A stretch of DNA of 64,000 nt, from positions 36,499,253-36,563,252 of the forward strand of contig CM075939.1 in assembly GCA_038030265.1 (NCBI GenBank), read 5' to 3'. Below the pieces are notes generated by a model. That model saw only the letters and a list, made by a program, of their open reading frames with translations. It did no database searches and was not told the DNA's origin. The stretch comes from Corythucha ciliata. Taxonomy: Eukaryota > Arthropoda > Insecta > Hemiptera > Tingidae. The position numbers and the translations under genes are program-made. This document shows, in pieces, positions 1 to 11,978 of this stretch (the first letter of the stretch is position 1; the number at the start of each line of letters is the position of its first letter).

Positions 1-3000
1 GCCGATGCTTCTGAAGTTCCTGTGTGCCATGCTCCTCAGTTAACGCCCCACCACCTAACTGCATTTCGTGATACATTTTGGGTTAGTTTTCAGTCAGTGG
101 GCGTTTCTGTACGCTGATGCCGGTCTCTTCATTTATTTTATTTTTTTTTTTTTTCAACTTCGTTATACGTGTTACCATACTGTGTAATTACTTTCGCATT
201 AATGATGAAAATAACCCTCCCTTCACCCCTTCCCCATACCTTCGATGGCTCGTACTGTTCAAAATTGATTTGACTGTGGAAACTCAACTACCGTCCCACC
301 ATCCTCGACAATAGTTACACGACACCCGTACACGCCTCTATGTGATTACTAGTTCCTTACAGAACACCTGAGCCATTCGTGTCGCATAGGGAAAGAACAT
401 TTGGTAACCCTTTAAATTACGAATTGATCCCTCCCCACTTGCTCATCACCCCCCCGCTGCACACCATCAAATACAAAAGCTCGTATTTTGAGAGACAGGT
501 GTAGATAGAGCCGCTTCCGCTATTGTAAAACCACGCTTCCTCTCCTCTTGAAATCCTTCCACCACACCTCCCGCCATCGACATCTTTTATTTCCTACTAT
601 TATACCTTCGCCGTTTTTTTTTTTTTTTTTTTTGCTCTCTTTATTCGCGGTGTGTTCCATTCATTTTTTTCCTCGTCTCTCGCTCACGAAGCCAGCCGAG
701 TCATGAAGCGGTTGGGAGTGGGGTGACACTGAATGTACATATTACAAGGGGGCACATTTTAAAAAATTAAAAAACTGGAGTAATTTGTACTCAGTTCTTT
801 TTTTTCACACTGCAATGCTGGTAAGTTGTGGGTGGAGAGGGTATAATGAAAAACAGGGTCGACCTGAACTTTACCTTTGCCAACCCCTGGCTGAACAGTT
901 GGTGTGTTTCCCTGTGTAACAAATTGAGATTGGAACGCCGATTGTAGACCCCCGTATAATTACCCAGTTATTGGAGGAAAAAAGAGATACCCCACTCCCA
1001 CCATTACCAGCACTAACCCATCTATATATTTCCCCCCGTCAATTTTGTTCACACAACCTCCGTTCGCCATAAAGCAACGCTAAATGGTGAATCAGCCTCG
1101 AAAAATCGAAGCTATGAGACGTGCCGATACATCCCTGTGTCCGCAAGACGGAAGATGGATGAATGATATGATTGCTAGGACGTACGGGGAAAGGATTTGG
1201 TGGCATCCCAATAACAAGAACCGCCGCGCAGGCAGTCGTTAGTTGAGGTATCCGTTTATAAAAATGCAGTATTAAGAGAGATGAGAAGGAGACGATGAAG
1301 AACGATGCCATTTTAAGATAAAAAACGAGAAATATTCCACAATTTTTAGAGGATTTCTTATGTCTAGAAATGTTATCTTTTTTTTCATATTTTTTAATGG
1401 TCAAACTGACGGGACGGAGTTCACATCTTTGGTATTTTCATAAAATTTAAGTATAAGCTGTTCCAGAGAAATAATTTGTCAACAACCACCCCCTCCTCTC
1501 GCTAAGTCGCTAAGCGTGGCGTTAAAAACTTTTAAAAAAATTTTTCAATACCCCCCCCCCCAACCACACTCTTTTTTATAGTAACAAGTGGGCGAACTTC
1601 TAGAAGTTCAGAACAGTTATAAAACTAAATCTAAGCATTTTTTTTTTTTTTTTCACTCCCACACTTTTTTTTTCTGCTTGTTGGTGGCTGCCTACGTGAC
1701 TTTCCAATTTTTTTGTCCGTTTCTGTTTCTTATTTGACTACTTGGCAAAGAAGTTCGACGAGGGCGGGGAGAGGGTAATAAAAACCCAAATTCCTCATCA
1801 AAAATCAACGTTTACTGTCGAAGAAATATTTTGTTTTTTCGTCCCCATCTTCCCGAATAAAATGTCGAAGAAGATCGCCAAAGGAAACAGTTTTTAAGAC
1901 GAGACGTATATAGGGATGATCCAGCCTCCCTTATTTCAATTCCAGACGCTTAAAATATTCCCATTAAAAGTGGAGCCTTTTTATCACCCCCACCCCCATC
2001 AATGTCATTACCATATTTCGTCTTCCTAGTGCAGTGAAGTCTTATCTTGATAGGATTTTATGCTTATTAGTATATTGCGTATCCCTTAAAGAAAATCCTT
2101 CAAGGATGAGGGGTGAGGACCTTAAGAGCTATCATAAGATGATTTTATAGGATTATTCAAACTTGTTCAGCTTTTTCCTTTAATTTTTTGTTGCCTTAGG
2201 TCTGCTTTGGTAAGGAGGGGGGTAGGTTTTATATCCTTTTTCTTCTTCTTCCGCCTACCCAGTACAAGCAACTTCAATTATTGGAAGTTTACGAACAATA
2301 GGGGCTCTTCGTTTGGATATACCTAATTAACGCTAAAATAGATGATTTCTTTTTTGTTTGACTCGGTAGAGAAAAAAGGAACAAAAGCCCATTTAAAATG
2401 ACGTGGCTCAATTCGTTACTATACTTTTAAAAACCGTTCGGCCTTTCCCATTTTTGTTTACTTTCTTGACCTCCTGTCCCCTCTAATTCCAAAAGGGGTT
2501 TGAATAGCCACTACCACCACCGCCCCGCCCGTCCACCCCTATCAAACACTACGTGTCGGTGAGAATTGTTCTATTGTCGACAGGCCTTTAAAGAATACGT
2601 ATAGTTGTTTCTAAAGAGCTTTTTAATTGATTCGACGGGTTGACAGGATGTAGAAGCGGAACTTGGGTACACACAAATCGAAGAAGCGAACATTTCAAAG
2701 CCAAAATTTCTTTCTTCGTTTTAAATCTATTTCACCAAAATTTGTTTTCCTTTTTTTAAATGAAAAATAAACAGAAAGTTTATAGCACCAGCACCACCGC
2801 CAGACCAACGTCAATCATAATCATCTCACCTTTGGCCCACCACCGAGTCTTCCCTTTAAAAAGAAAAAAAACGGGCCAATGAACGATGATGAAGGGACAG
2901 GGGATAAATACACGTTTTGTTTCGAATTCGATGGACAAGATGAGAAGAGAAGAGGGGAGGAGGGTTGAATGGTAGTGAGAGTTTTTCAAGTCTAGACGAA

Positions 3001-4064
3001 ACAGATGAGGGTGTCTGGTTTAACCTTCGTCTTTTTAGGAACACGCGACGACATTGGCCCGGTCGAAAATTCCAGTGAATTACTTATACACGCGAAGTTA
3101 CGAAGTCCATGACTGAGGAAATCCTTTATTTTATTTTTTTCTTTTTTACACTCTTTGTAGTGAAAATGATTTAAATCTGCGGGGGGAGGGGGATTCCTTT
3201 TTTACCTATTTCGAGGCGTTGACCATTTCAACTCTGAAACGCGATTCGAACGCGGTTCGAAAAACGTGAAGAAACAAGAAGAAAAGCTTTGTTTACCGCT
3301 CGTTCATTTCATTTTTAATTTAGTCAATTTCTGATTCAATACCCTAGACCAGCGAGTGGTCAAGATTAATAAACGGGGGGGGGGGGATAATGAGATTATG
3401 ACCTACAAGTCACTAACATGTCCCTTTGAAGTCTCGAATGGAAAAAAGTCGCCGTGTTTTATTTTCCAACTCAAAAGAGACACATTTGGTGAAAGAATGT
3501 TGTTTTTTTTTTGCAAGAAATAGAAAGCTTGTCGCCCCGAAATCTGCCGAAATACGACAGGAGAGAGGAGTGACCATATCGTATGTGACAGAGTTTGGCG
3601 TATTAGAGAGCTTGAAATGGGCTCTTTTTCGACTCATTTCTCCTTGTAAAAGTAACGATAAGATAGACTATTGAAAGGAAAAAAGCAAAGTTGTAACGGT
3701 TCAGAAAAAAAAAAAAGAAAAAAACACTCAAAGCTGAAAGAAGGAAGTATTTTTCGGGTGAGTTTGCCGATATTTCTTCATTAATGTTCCCCCTATCTTC
3801 TCTCGCTCTCATCATATTCTAGAGTCGTTAAAGCTTTTGTTTCTACGGAAATGATATCCCCTCCCCCACACGACGCTTCTATGGCCAATTCTTTTATTGG
3901 ATGTTCTCCGAGGGGCATTAGGATTCAGTGTAGCCAAGTTTTAGAGCTTTGAGATATTTAGATTTAGAGCCTAGTCACAGTCCTCGCAGACTCACTTTCT
4001 CGACTTTATCACAGCCCCGAATACTTCACTCAATGGGTTTTGCTATATTACATTAACTTCTAAG
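1..4064. other. Non-coding stretch, no gene recognised
   Basis: No open frame here resembles a known protein, and all are short. The stretch is marked by homopolymers: poly-T near 614-632 and 1640-1652, an 11-C run at 1551-1561 and a 12-G run at 3375-3386. I see no terminal repeats or array structure. Confidence 0.5.
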
Positions 4065-4074
4065 AACAATTGCG

Positions 4075-4260
4075 TGGGTTTGGCTCATTCCAGAACCAAT
4101 TTCGCAGTGTTAGGATCATTCTTAAATCAAATTTTGGGGGTTCATTCGAAAAAAATACATTTCATGTGGGTTCGGCTCGTTCAAACACCAATTTCGCGTG
4201 TTGGGCTTATTTAAAGACTAATTTTGCGGGGCAGTCTCATTCAAAACACTAACTCCACAG
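4075..4260 (+). repeat. Minisatellite family 2, short block
   Basis: About five degenerate ~31-bp units with the pattern AATTTCGCGGGTTTGGCTC followed by ATTC and an A-rich half (AAAACCAA). The same family recurs at 31.1 kb and 58.2 kb in this orientation, and at 19.8, 36.6, 50.0 and 62.6 kb reversed. This block lies just outside the hAT-like element that starts at 4,305. Confidence 0.7.
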
Positions 4261-4304
4261 GTTTATAGAGGTGTGAAAATTACCAGTTATAATTAGCTTC
4301 TGGG

Positions 4305-6260
4305 CAGAGGCGTAAAGTTAGGGGGGTTGGTGGGCCATCGCCCAGCATTTAATTTGTTCCTATTGGGTGGCAAAGGTACCTTTTCACCCCCCCCCCCCAC
4401 CAATATTTTAATCTAATTTTCAACAATATCGTCCAACAAAGGGTGATGTACTATAGTATATAGCGATGAGTAATGGTATTTTCTCAATTAAACGCTCAAT
4501 TAAAGCATCTTTTCTGCATCTTATCCTGTTATCCGCAAAGAAGCGATTTTTCTCAATTTAAGCAAGCCTTTAAGGTAAGCTTTTGTCAATATTTCAGCCG
4601 CGAATCAGCACTTTTTCTCAATTTCATCCATGAATTAGTGAATTGGTGGCGACTGCTCTCAAATTTGTCTCCATTTTACTGTGACAAAATTGGCACTAGA
4701 AGCCGATGAATTGGCGTGTTTTCAATTCTAGCCGCCAGTCAGTGTTTTTCTCCATTTAAGCAGTGAATTTGTGCATATTCCCGATTTTGAGATTTCAGAA
4801 GCGATTTTTGTCTTTTTAAGCCGCAATTTTGCGCTTTTCCTCTATTATTTTAGACGCAAAATTGGTTTAAAAAGCCACGAATTGGCATTTTACTCAATTT
4901 AATTGGCGCGAATGAGCGCTTTACCCATACTTTACCGTAAATTAGCTGTTTTTCTCAATTTCATTAGGTGGATTACTAATTTTTTCACCATTTTAGCTTT
5001 TCATCAGCGATTTTTCTCAATTTTCATAAGTGCATTCGTGTATTTTCTCAGTAATTAGATGCGAAGTACAGTGTTTTTATCAGTGTCAGTGTTTGTCTGT
5101 GTACAGTGAATTGTATCCTTGAATTAAGATTTTTTTTCAGTGTTATCTGTGAAATTACGCTTTTCCTCAAAAGCCGCACAGTGCCGTTTTTGTCCTATGA
5201 ATCAGCGCTTTTTCTTTATATTATCCGCGAATTAGGGTTTTTTTCTGTTTTCTCCTCCTCAAAATATCGACTTTTTTAAGTTTCACAATTTTAGCCGAGA
5301 ATAGCGACTTTTCTCTTCTCTATTTTAGTCGCAAACCTGGCTTCAGAAGCCGTGAATTGGCTTTGAATTTCTTCAATTTAGGCGTGAATCAGTGTTTTTC
5401 TAAATTTGAGCTTTGAATTAGCGTTTAGTAAGCGATTTTTTTTCAATTTTAGCCGTGATTTAGCGCTTGTTATCCCGAGAATTAGGGACTTTTCTTAATT
5501 TCAGAAGTGAATTAGCAATTTTCCTAACAGTGAAATAAAGCTTTTTCTCAACTTTACTCATGAATTGGCGTTTTATCCCGCGAAATAGTACGATGTATCT
5601 CAATTTTTTGTCGTGAATTTGCGTTTTTCATAAGTTTTTGGTGCGGGCTTATAATATTACCCATAATGTAGCGTTTTTCCCCCCAGATTATCAATTGTTC
5701 TTCATTTTCGCCCCACTTCTCAATGTTAGCCGCGATTTTATCTTACTTTTAGCCACGAGAATTGCGTTTTTTCTCAATTCGACTCGTGAAATGGCTTCCA
5801 TGCATCACGAATCAGTTATTTTTTTCAATTCTGGCTCAATTTTGGGCTGAAATTTGCATCGAGAAACCGATAATTATCGCTTTTGTTTACTTTTAATCAC
5901 AAATGAATCGCTTTTTCCTAGCATTTTGTCACGTATTGGCCCCAAGAACAAAACACGAGTGCGCCTTCTCAGAGTAGCGATTTCGTGGGCAGAATAAAAT
6001 AATTAGCTACTCAATTAGCTGAAGTCGCATCGCCGTCTAATCGGGTGATGACAACTAGCCCAATAGACGCCCCTTATTCTCAGCTCGATTCCCCGCAGTT
6101 CAAATATTAGATGTTTGTCATTACGTTTTGTGTTCAGTTATATTAATTTGTTGTTATTTAATTAGGTACTGCGAAATTTCAATTCTTATCCCCCCCATCT
6201 GTGCCCAGCTAATTTTGCCCATTCCCTCCCCCCAACGAAAACCTAAACTCTACGCCTCTG
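4305..6260. mobile_element. hAT-like non-autonomous TIR element filled with minisatellite
   Basis: The left end reads CAGAGGCGTAAAGTT and the right end, reverse complemented, reads CAGAGGCGTAGAGTT, giving terminal inverted repeats with 14 of 15 matches. Immediately outside are CTTCTGGG (4,297-4,304) and CTCCTGGG (6,261-6,268), an 8-bp target duplication with one mismatch. An 8-bp duplication and CAG termini are typical of the hAT superfamily. The 1.96-kb interior has no transposase frame; most of it is the family 1 minisatellite. The superfamily assignment is inference from ends and duplication length. Confidence 0.8.
4475..5940 (+). repeat. Minisatellite family 1, long degenerate array
   Basis: Dozens of loosely spaced, strongly diverged units of about 30-40 bp built around CAATTTTAGCCGCGAATTAG followed by CGCTTTTTCT. 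Individual copies vary heavily (GTGAATTAG, GCGAATCAG, GCGATTTAG), so this is an old array. It fills the interior of the TIR element at 4,305-6,260. Reverse-orientation blocks of the same family occur at 7.4-8.3 and 19.3 kb; same-orientation blocks occur at 15.8, 28.9 and 43.9 kb. Confidence 0.8.
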
Positions 6261-6268
6261 CTCCTGGG

Positions 6269-6650
6269 TCTGAAATAAACGAATGCTTTGATCCAGACGA
6301 CCGACTTTGTGAAGTGATCACATTCCTGATGGTGGAGGTGATCCTCCTCTGCGCCACAAATATCATCATCATCATCATCATCATCAAAATATAACATCTA
6401 CGTACAAAATATGAAAATTCCGCTCTCGAAATGCAGTAATTTGACTGATTCATTGACCCAAAATCGTGCTGTCAGCCACAAAAGCTAATGCTACGATTTG
6501 CAAAAACCTAGAGATTCACGTTCCGAGAGTGTTAGGACGTTCTGTGAACGTTGGAAGTGCTCAGCAGTTTATTTCAGCAGAATATTCCGTTAAGTCTGCG
6601 ATTCCAATTTTCCGATGCCATGAGGACTTGAGGAGGGCCCTCGAGATAAT
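6269..6650. repeat. ATC trinucleotide microsatellite in otherwise plain sequence
   Basis: A run of about eight ATC units occupies 6,361-6,386. Nothing else in this 380-bp stretch is recognisable. Confidence 0.7.
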
Positions 6651-6714
6651 ATTCGGGTCCAGAGGCGGAACTCAATCGGGCCCTTTCACAGCCCCCCCCC
6701 CCCTCAGACACATC

Positions 6715-7040
6715 AGCGGTCCAACCACAGCGAAGTTCCAAACCACAGTAAAAGCTCCAACCATAAAAAAGGTTCAACCAATGGACAGGTCCAGCAGTAG
6801 TCAAGGTCCAACCACAGGTAAGGTCCAACCACAGGCAAACGTCACACTTCAGCAAAGTTCCAACGACAGCGAAGCTCTAACCACAGTTTTGGACTGCTGT
6901 GAACGTCGGAACCAACCACAGCGAAGCTTTAACCACAGCTGGAACCTCGAACCACAGCGAAGCTCTAACTACAGTTAGAACCTCCAAACACAGTAACGCC
7001 CCAAGCACAGCAAAGATCCAAACCACAATTTGAGCTCTAA
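6715..7040 (+). repeat. Family 5 array, ~17-bp CCAACCACAGCAAAGGT-like units
   Basis: Around 18 degenerate units of 15-20 bp with a CCACAG core. Some copies carry AACCTCGAACCACAGCGAAGCTC-type expansions. The same family appears reversed at 43.56-43.8 kb and forward at 51.5-52.17 kb. The 170-codon frame through here is a by-product of the repeat and should not be read as a gene. Confidence 0.8.
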
Positions 7041-7110
7041 CTATAGTACAGCTTCAAAGATGAACGGGATGGATGTTGGACGTTGAACCCACCAGACCAG
7101 CTCGAAAGTT

Positions 7111-7128
7111 GCATCGAAGGTGCGATGC
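7111..7128. other. Perfect 6-bp-stem hairpin next to the hammerhead-like sequence
   Basis: GCATCG and CGATGC flank a six-base loop. It abuts the stem III side of the ribozyme-like motif. The related sequence at 59.74 kb keeps a weaker version. Confidence 0.5.
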
Positions 7129-7129
7129 A

Positions 7130-7216
7130 GTGTCCGTTTCGGCCTCGGACCTTTAGCTACCAGAGCAACTCGGTCCTGGTCTCATCAGCCCGGCAATAGA
7201 GCCAAATATGGAGACC
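7130..7216 (-). ncRNA. Hammerhead ribozyme-like sequence (type III topology)
   Basis: On the minus strand the two invariant core blocks are present: CTGATGA (7,188 to 7,182) and GAAA (7,140 to 7,137). Stem I is TTTGGC/GCCGGG with a TCTATT loop and directly abuts the core. Stem II has an outer helix with one A-C mismatch and an inner GACC/GGTC helix. Stem III pairs the sequence next to GAAA with 7,208-7,216, with about seven pairs and two mismatches. The expected U16.1 (7,208) and H17 (A at 7,207) are present, so cleavage would follow an AUA triplet. The mismatches in stems II and III suggest an ageing copy. The assignment comes from manual pairing only. Confidence 0.6.
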
Positions 7217-7254
7217 TTCAACCTGAGTAAACCTTTCCCTTTTTTCTTGATTTC

Positions 7255-7330
7255 TAAAATCCGGGTCCCCAAGGAAGGCCAGGCCCGGGAAAGAAGGACC
7301 CAGTGCCCCCCTCTCTCCCTTTCGAATGGT
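7255..7330. repeat. Dispersed repeat segment shared with 52.2 kb
   Basis: An AAATCCGGG-YCCCC then GGAAGGCCAGGCCCG stretch is repeated near 52,207-52,240. In both places it lies just downstream of a family 5 array, so the two may be parts of one repeat element. Confidence 0.55.
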
Positions 7331-7369
7331 CTGGTCATGAGATCAGCCCAGGCCCGTGAACAATAAGGA

Positions 7370-8345
7370 GACTTCAGGCTTAAAAATCGCGGCTAAAATT
7401 ACTAAAAAGCTCAATTTCGTGGCTGAAATTAATAATATAATAGGCGCCGGGTTTCGAACCTGGCAGGTGCCTAAGCCTTTTCTGCTTGCGGGCTCATACG
7501 CCGTACCCTGATCCAACTGTGCACTGCACACCCGTACTACGGGGGCGTTTCGGTCGGTGCGCGTTTTGTTGAACGCACACCGCCCTTCGCCGCTGCCTTA
7601 TAGTGAAATGGCCGGCTGAAATTAAGTAAAAGCCGTACATTTAGCAGCTAAAATTGAGAACATGCTCAATTTCGTGACAAAAGTAGTGAAAACCCGCTTA
7701 TTCGCGCATTTCTAAAGAAGGGGAAACCGCTAATTCGTGGCTGAAGATAAGAAAAAGCGCTAATGCGCAGCTAAAATTGATAAAAAAGCTAATTCGAATG
7801 GTTTACCTTTTGGAGAACCCGATTATTTACGGCTGAAACTGTGAAAACCCGCACATCCCCTGATAAAACTAGAAGCACGCATTCACTGCTAAAATAGATT
7901 AAAAGGATTAATTCGCGGCTAAAATCGACTAAAAGCGCATGTTCACGGCTAAGATCAATTTGAGAAAAATCGCTAAATCGTGGATAAAATTGAGTGAAAG
8001 TGGTAATTCGCGGCTGAAATTGAGTAACACTTTGTGACCAAAATTGAGAAAAGCGCTTATTTTCGGCAAAAACTACTGCAGAACAACAAACTGCGTCAAA
8101 AAAAAAAACCATTGTGCTCATTCCAACTTAAAATGAAGAAAACCCGTTAATTCGCGGCTGAATGTGAGAAAAGTGAGAAAAATAGTTGATTCGTGGCAAT
8201 AATCGACAATAAGCCCTCCTACGCTGCTAAAATGGATAAAAACGCCAATTCGTGGACATACGCTAAAAGTCGCTACTAAACCTGAGAATATGACCTTATT
8301 CGCAGCAAAAATTGAGAGAAGGCGCCAAATTCACGTCTGAAAATG
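7370..8345 (-). repeat. Minisatellite family 1, reverse orientation
   Basis: Units read as GCTAATTCGCGGCTAAAATTG then AGAAAAAG, the reverse complement of the 4.5-kb array. The block is interrupted at about 7,440-7,600 by tRNA-like sequence. No flanking TIRs or target duplication were found. Confidence 0.75.
7442..7530 (-). tRNA. tRNA-like sequence, probably a pseudogene or SINE head
   Basis: On the minus strand there is an A-box-like TGCACAGTTGG and, about 55 nt downstream, a good B box GGTTCGAAACC inside a CCGGGTTTCGAACCTGG-type T arm. The spacing and extra bases suggest a long variable arm as in class II tRNAs (Leu/Ser). I could not close a convincing acceptor stem or assign an anticodon. 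It sits inside a family 1 array. Confidence 0.4.
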
Positions 8346-11300
8346 AGAATACGTATTAAGCTATATCTTCACTTGTGCCTTTTCGTTTGCGTCATAGGTG
8401 CGCTAGGTCATATAGGTCATAGGTGGCATAGGTGCACACCGTGCGGTGTGTTGAACGTGAGGAATGCGCTATTGCATGCCTCAAAAAGGTGGAAGGATAT
8501 CAGAAATTGCGTGCATAGCTTTGACGCATGCGTTGTTGAAAGTTGAAGCGAAAGTTGAAAAGGCGAGTTGAATTGAAAGAGGAAGACGAAAGCGCACAAG
8601 TGGATACAAAGCTTTACGCTAATTCGCGCTCCTAGAAGCAAGTTCGTGGGTAAAATTGCAAAGGGCTCCAGCGGGAAAACTGGTGAGGTCAATATACTCT
8701 GTCTGTGTGGTTGTGGGGGGGATTCGTGCCAGTCATATTGTTCGGAGCCTCCTGGGTCATGACATGAGCCTTCAGAGGTAGATATTTGATGTGGAATTGT
8801 TATGTGTGGAACGGAACTGTCAGTAGAAGCGCTGTACAAGAGTTTTGGATGCAGGAGTGCATCCTGTTGACCTCCGGCTCGATGCGTGAGATGCACTCGC
8901 GGAGCGTTCTTCAAAAAAACTACATATTGAGTGAAATGTGCTGTCGGGATGACTGGAATCGCCGTCGTCTGCAACGCACATTGTTTGTTGGTGGTGCGGA
9001 GGTGCTGGGCCTGTGACTTGGCAGTTCTACTTTTTTCGTTCGCATAGCGGCCAGTTCGCCTGCCAGATCTTTGGACTACAGCTGGTGGCTACCACGTGTG
9101 TGGATCCTTACGGGGCATGACTCGTCATTCAACGGCCTGGCAATTTCTGTGGAAGAATGCCCTCTCCCCCCCCCCCGAAAATACCCCTGACTCCACGCTT
9201 GAACACGGACAGCCCAGAAATCCGCGAACCGCGATGCTCCCCTTACCAGCCGTACAATCTGACTGTTCGATTCAAAACACGTCATTAGAAGACCTACGTA
9301 CGCCCCAGAAACTTCATTCGACCATCAATCAATCTTTTTATCATTTGAATGTTCCCACACATTTATCACGAGGCGCGCACTCTTATAACGTTTAAAAACT
9401 TCCTATAGTGCGAGCTTTTTAAAATTCTCAACGCTGAACTTTCTTTAGATTTGAATAATAAAGGCGCTATTTGTCCTAGATTTTTTTCAAAAATAAAACC
9501 TAGACTTATGACCTGCTGAATTTGGACAAAAAAGAGCGAAACTCCCCTCCCCCTCTCAGTCTTTTTTTTTAACACCTTTTCTGAGACGTGTCCCTGGGAC
9601 GTTAATACTAATGTAAACAATAACAAAAGTCCCTCGAAGAGGAAGTCGGAGATTTTTCGAAAAGGAAGTTTAGAAAGACCCCCCCCCCACCACCACACCC
9701 CCACTAACGCTCTCAGAGTCACCAACAACTGTCCTTTCTCAAAGGGTTGCGCAAGGGCCGTTTCAGGAAGAACAAGAAAGCTTCAAAACTGACCCCACAT
9801 AACTAGTTTTCGCTTGCTCGCTAGGCCGTTATTCTTCGATCGGAAGGAATTTTTGGATGTGAGCTAAGGAAAGAGAGAGACAGAATTAGAGAGGGCGTGT
9901 GTGTGTGTGTGAGGGATATAACGGTTTTGAAAAAGCGATGGAAGTTCGAATTTTAGCTAGGCGTGTGTGTTTATTATGTTAAGTGGAGGAATTATTAACT
10001 GTATCAAACTGATGTTTATAGTATTTTTGTTGGGAGTAAGGAACTATCTCAAAATTCATGTTTCTTTCAAATGGCAAGGACGCAATTTCCGTATCTAAAT
10101 ACTTCTTTTCATGTTTAAACAATACGAAAAAATAGACCAAACTGCCCTAAAAATCGCAGAGGGAAAAAACAACGCGAGCTCAAGTCCCTGGAATTGTGTC
10201 AAGTTAAGAAGTTGCAAAAAATTTGCGCGTCCCCTCACTCCTCCACCCTCTCCAATGATTTTTAAGCGAAAACCACTTTCATATCTGACTAGCCTAGATA
10301 CCTTCTAGTTTGTTCGCCTGACCTTATTATTATATATTTTTTTAGGGTTCTTTTTAGGCCCCACTACACATTATCTAAATTGATTTTTGTTTGCAAATCC
10401 GGGATATTGGTGGAAGACATTTTACAAAATGTCACTATGAGGCAAAAAAATTGTTGAAATTGTTTGAAAAGCTGAAGACCTTATTTTTAAAAAAATGAAA
10501 TAAATTATAATCATAAAAAAGAAGGACGACTAGTCGATCCTTCCTATAAGTATTAGCGACGTCGTTACTAAAACGAAAAAAAAGTGAATGGAATAATAGG
10601 ACCTTATAGGAAATTTGAGAGCTTCCTGGCTATTTCAAGGCGGGAGTTTTTCTTTGAATGAATTAACCATGAGCTAATACTTTTTTTAAGGTTCATTTTC
10701 GTCCGAGAAAAGCTAAGGTTTTAACAGTTCATCGCCCTTCTGTACTTAATACTCTTGAATAATAGAATAACGCCGCCCTTCCCACTTCCCCACCCCACAA
10801 AAAGGGGATGAAATTTGACACCGCCTCCAAAGATTCAGTGGGATCAGTTTGCCTTGGGTCAATTCAAGCATCTTCTACTTCTTGTTTCTTATAATCTTAC
10901 AATTAAGTGCTACATGACTCCTGAAGACAAGGCGAAGTCTTTTGTTGTTGACAGAAAAGAATGGACTCTCCATATCCAAGAGACAGTGTGTTGTTGTTGC
11001 GAAATATTTTGTGCCTCGCCCCTTTGGAAGTAAACTAACGCGAGTTTCCCGCTCCTTTAAAGATGTCGATGGACGGGGCAGGGCTGGGCTGGGTGAGACT
11101 AGCTCGTTTGTTTTTGGCTCAACCCGAGCCGTGGCGGTTTACCAAACTTCATTGTGTTTAGCCTTGACCTCCAATTAGAAGTTAAACGATTTGGGGGTTC
11201 GCACGTTAAATCCCCGCTGGGGTGATTATTCAAAAAAAAAAAAAAATTCATGCTTCATCACTCAGGCCCTATAATATCGTTCTCGCCTTCACCCGTGCCT

Positions 11301-11948
11301 GAACTAATTTTTTTTCCTTCGAACAAGAACTGGGAGAGGTGCGCCTCACCGAGTAAATGCCTTCAGACTCGGTTCAATCAGTGTTTGAATTTTGATGAAT
11401 ATATCGAGCGTTTTTCTTAACATTTTCAAGTTCATAGCCCTCAATCTCCAAAAGCACACATCTGCCATGAGTTACAGGTAAAGAACCCCCCCACCGCCAG
11501 CCCATCATCACCTCATTCCCTCTCACACCAATCTAATCATTCCACCCGTCATATATTTACTAAAACTTTCTTCGTCAACTTCCAAAACTGTTTCCTTTTA
11601 CCCCCTTCCCTCACCCACCCAAAAACCTTGTTCATCCCTTTCAATTAATTAGCTCTTAGATCAAACCCTTTCCTTTCTCTCTCAACCACACGGTTTTCAC
11701 TCGAAAAGGATTTTTTCAAGGAAAACACCCCGAATACACGGGAGTTCGACGACATTTAGAAATATAGTTTGCCTAATTAACTCCCCCTCCCTGTATAAGG
11801 CTTGTATGAATAATCTTTATAGAGCTCCCGAGAAATTTTCGACGTTGATAACAAAGTGTAAACATTCTTAACAAAAATTGTTGTTTTATAACAAGTTTTT
11901 TTTCCTTGTATACCTTTTTTTTTTAATTTTCACTTTTGTTTGTTATAG
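8346..11948. other. Non-coding stretch, no gene recognised
   Basis: A loose inverted repeat pairs 8,362-8,395 with 8,580-8,612 (CACTTGTGC...TTTCG). A GT microsatellite lies at 9,895-9,912. C runs occur at 9,168-9,177 and 9,680-9,689. The 185-codon minus frame at 8,417-8,974 has no recognisable domain, is biased by surrounding repeats and is not called as a gene. Confidence 0.45.
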
Positions 11949-11978
11949 TGTCACATCTGAAGAAACCCTGGGTTCCAG
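11949..11978 (+). other. Candidate 30-nt micro-exon
   Basis: A T-rich tract ending in TTGTTTGTTATAG precedes a 30-nt segment that is followed at once by GTAAGAATTT. Both splice signals are strong. It could be a 5' untranslated exon of a plus-strand gene such as the Broad-like gene far downstream, but nothing in the window proves the connection. Chance occurrence is quite possible. Confidence 0.25.

Noticed and set aside
6466..6978. 170-codon plus-strand frame as a secreted or repeat protein
   Set aside because: Most of it is translated family 5 array.
6660..7340. CAGAGGCGGAACTC as a TIR for the family 5 and ribozyme cassette
   Set aside because: No CTG-ending inverted partner with a duplicated TTCGGGTC flank was found.
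8417..8974. 185-codon minus-strand frame as a gene
   Set aside because: No recognisable domain, low-complexity stretches and partial overlap with inverted-repeat DNA; an opposite-strand frame covers the same DNA.
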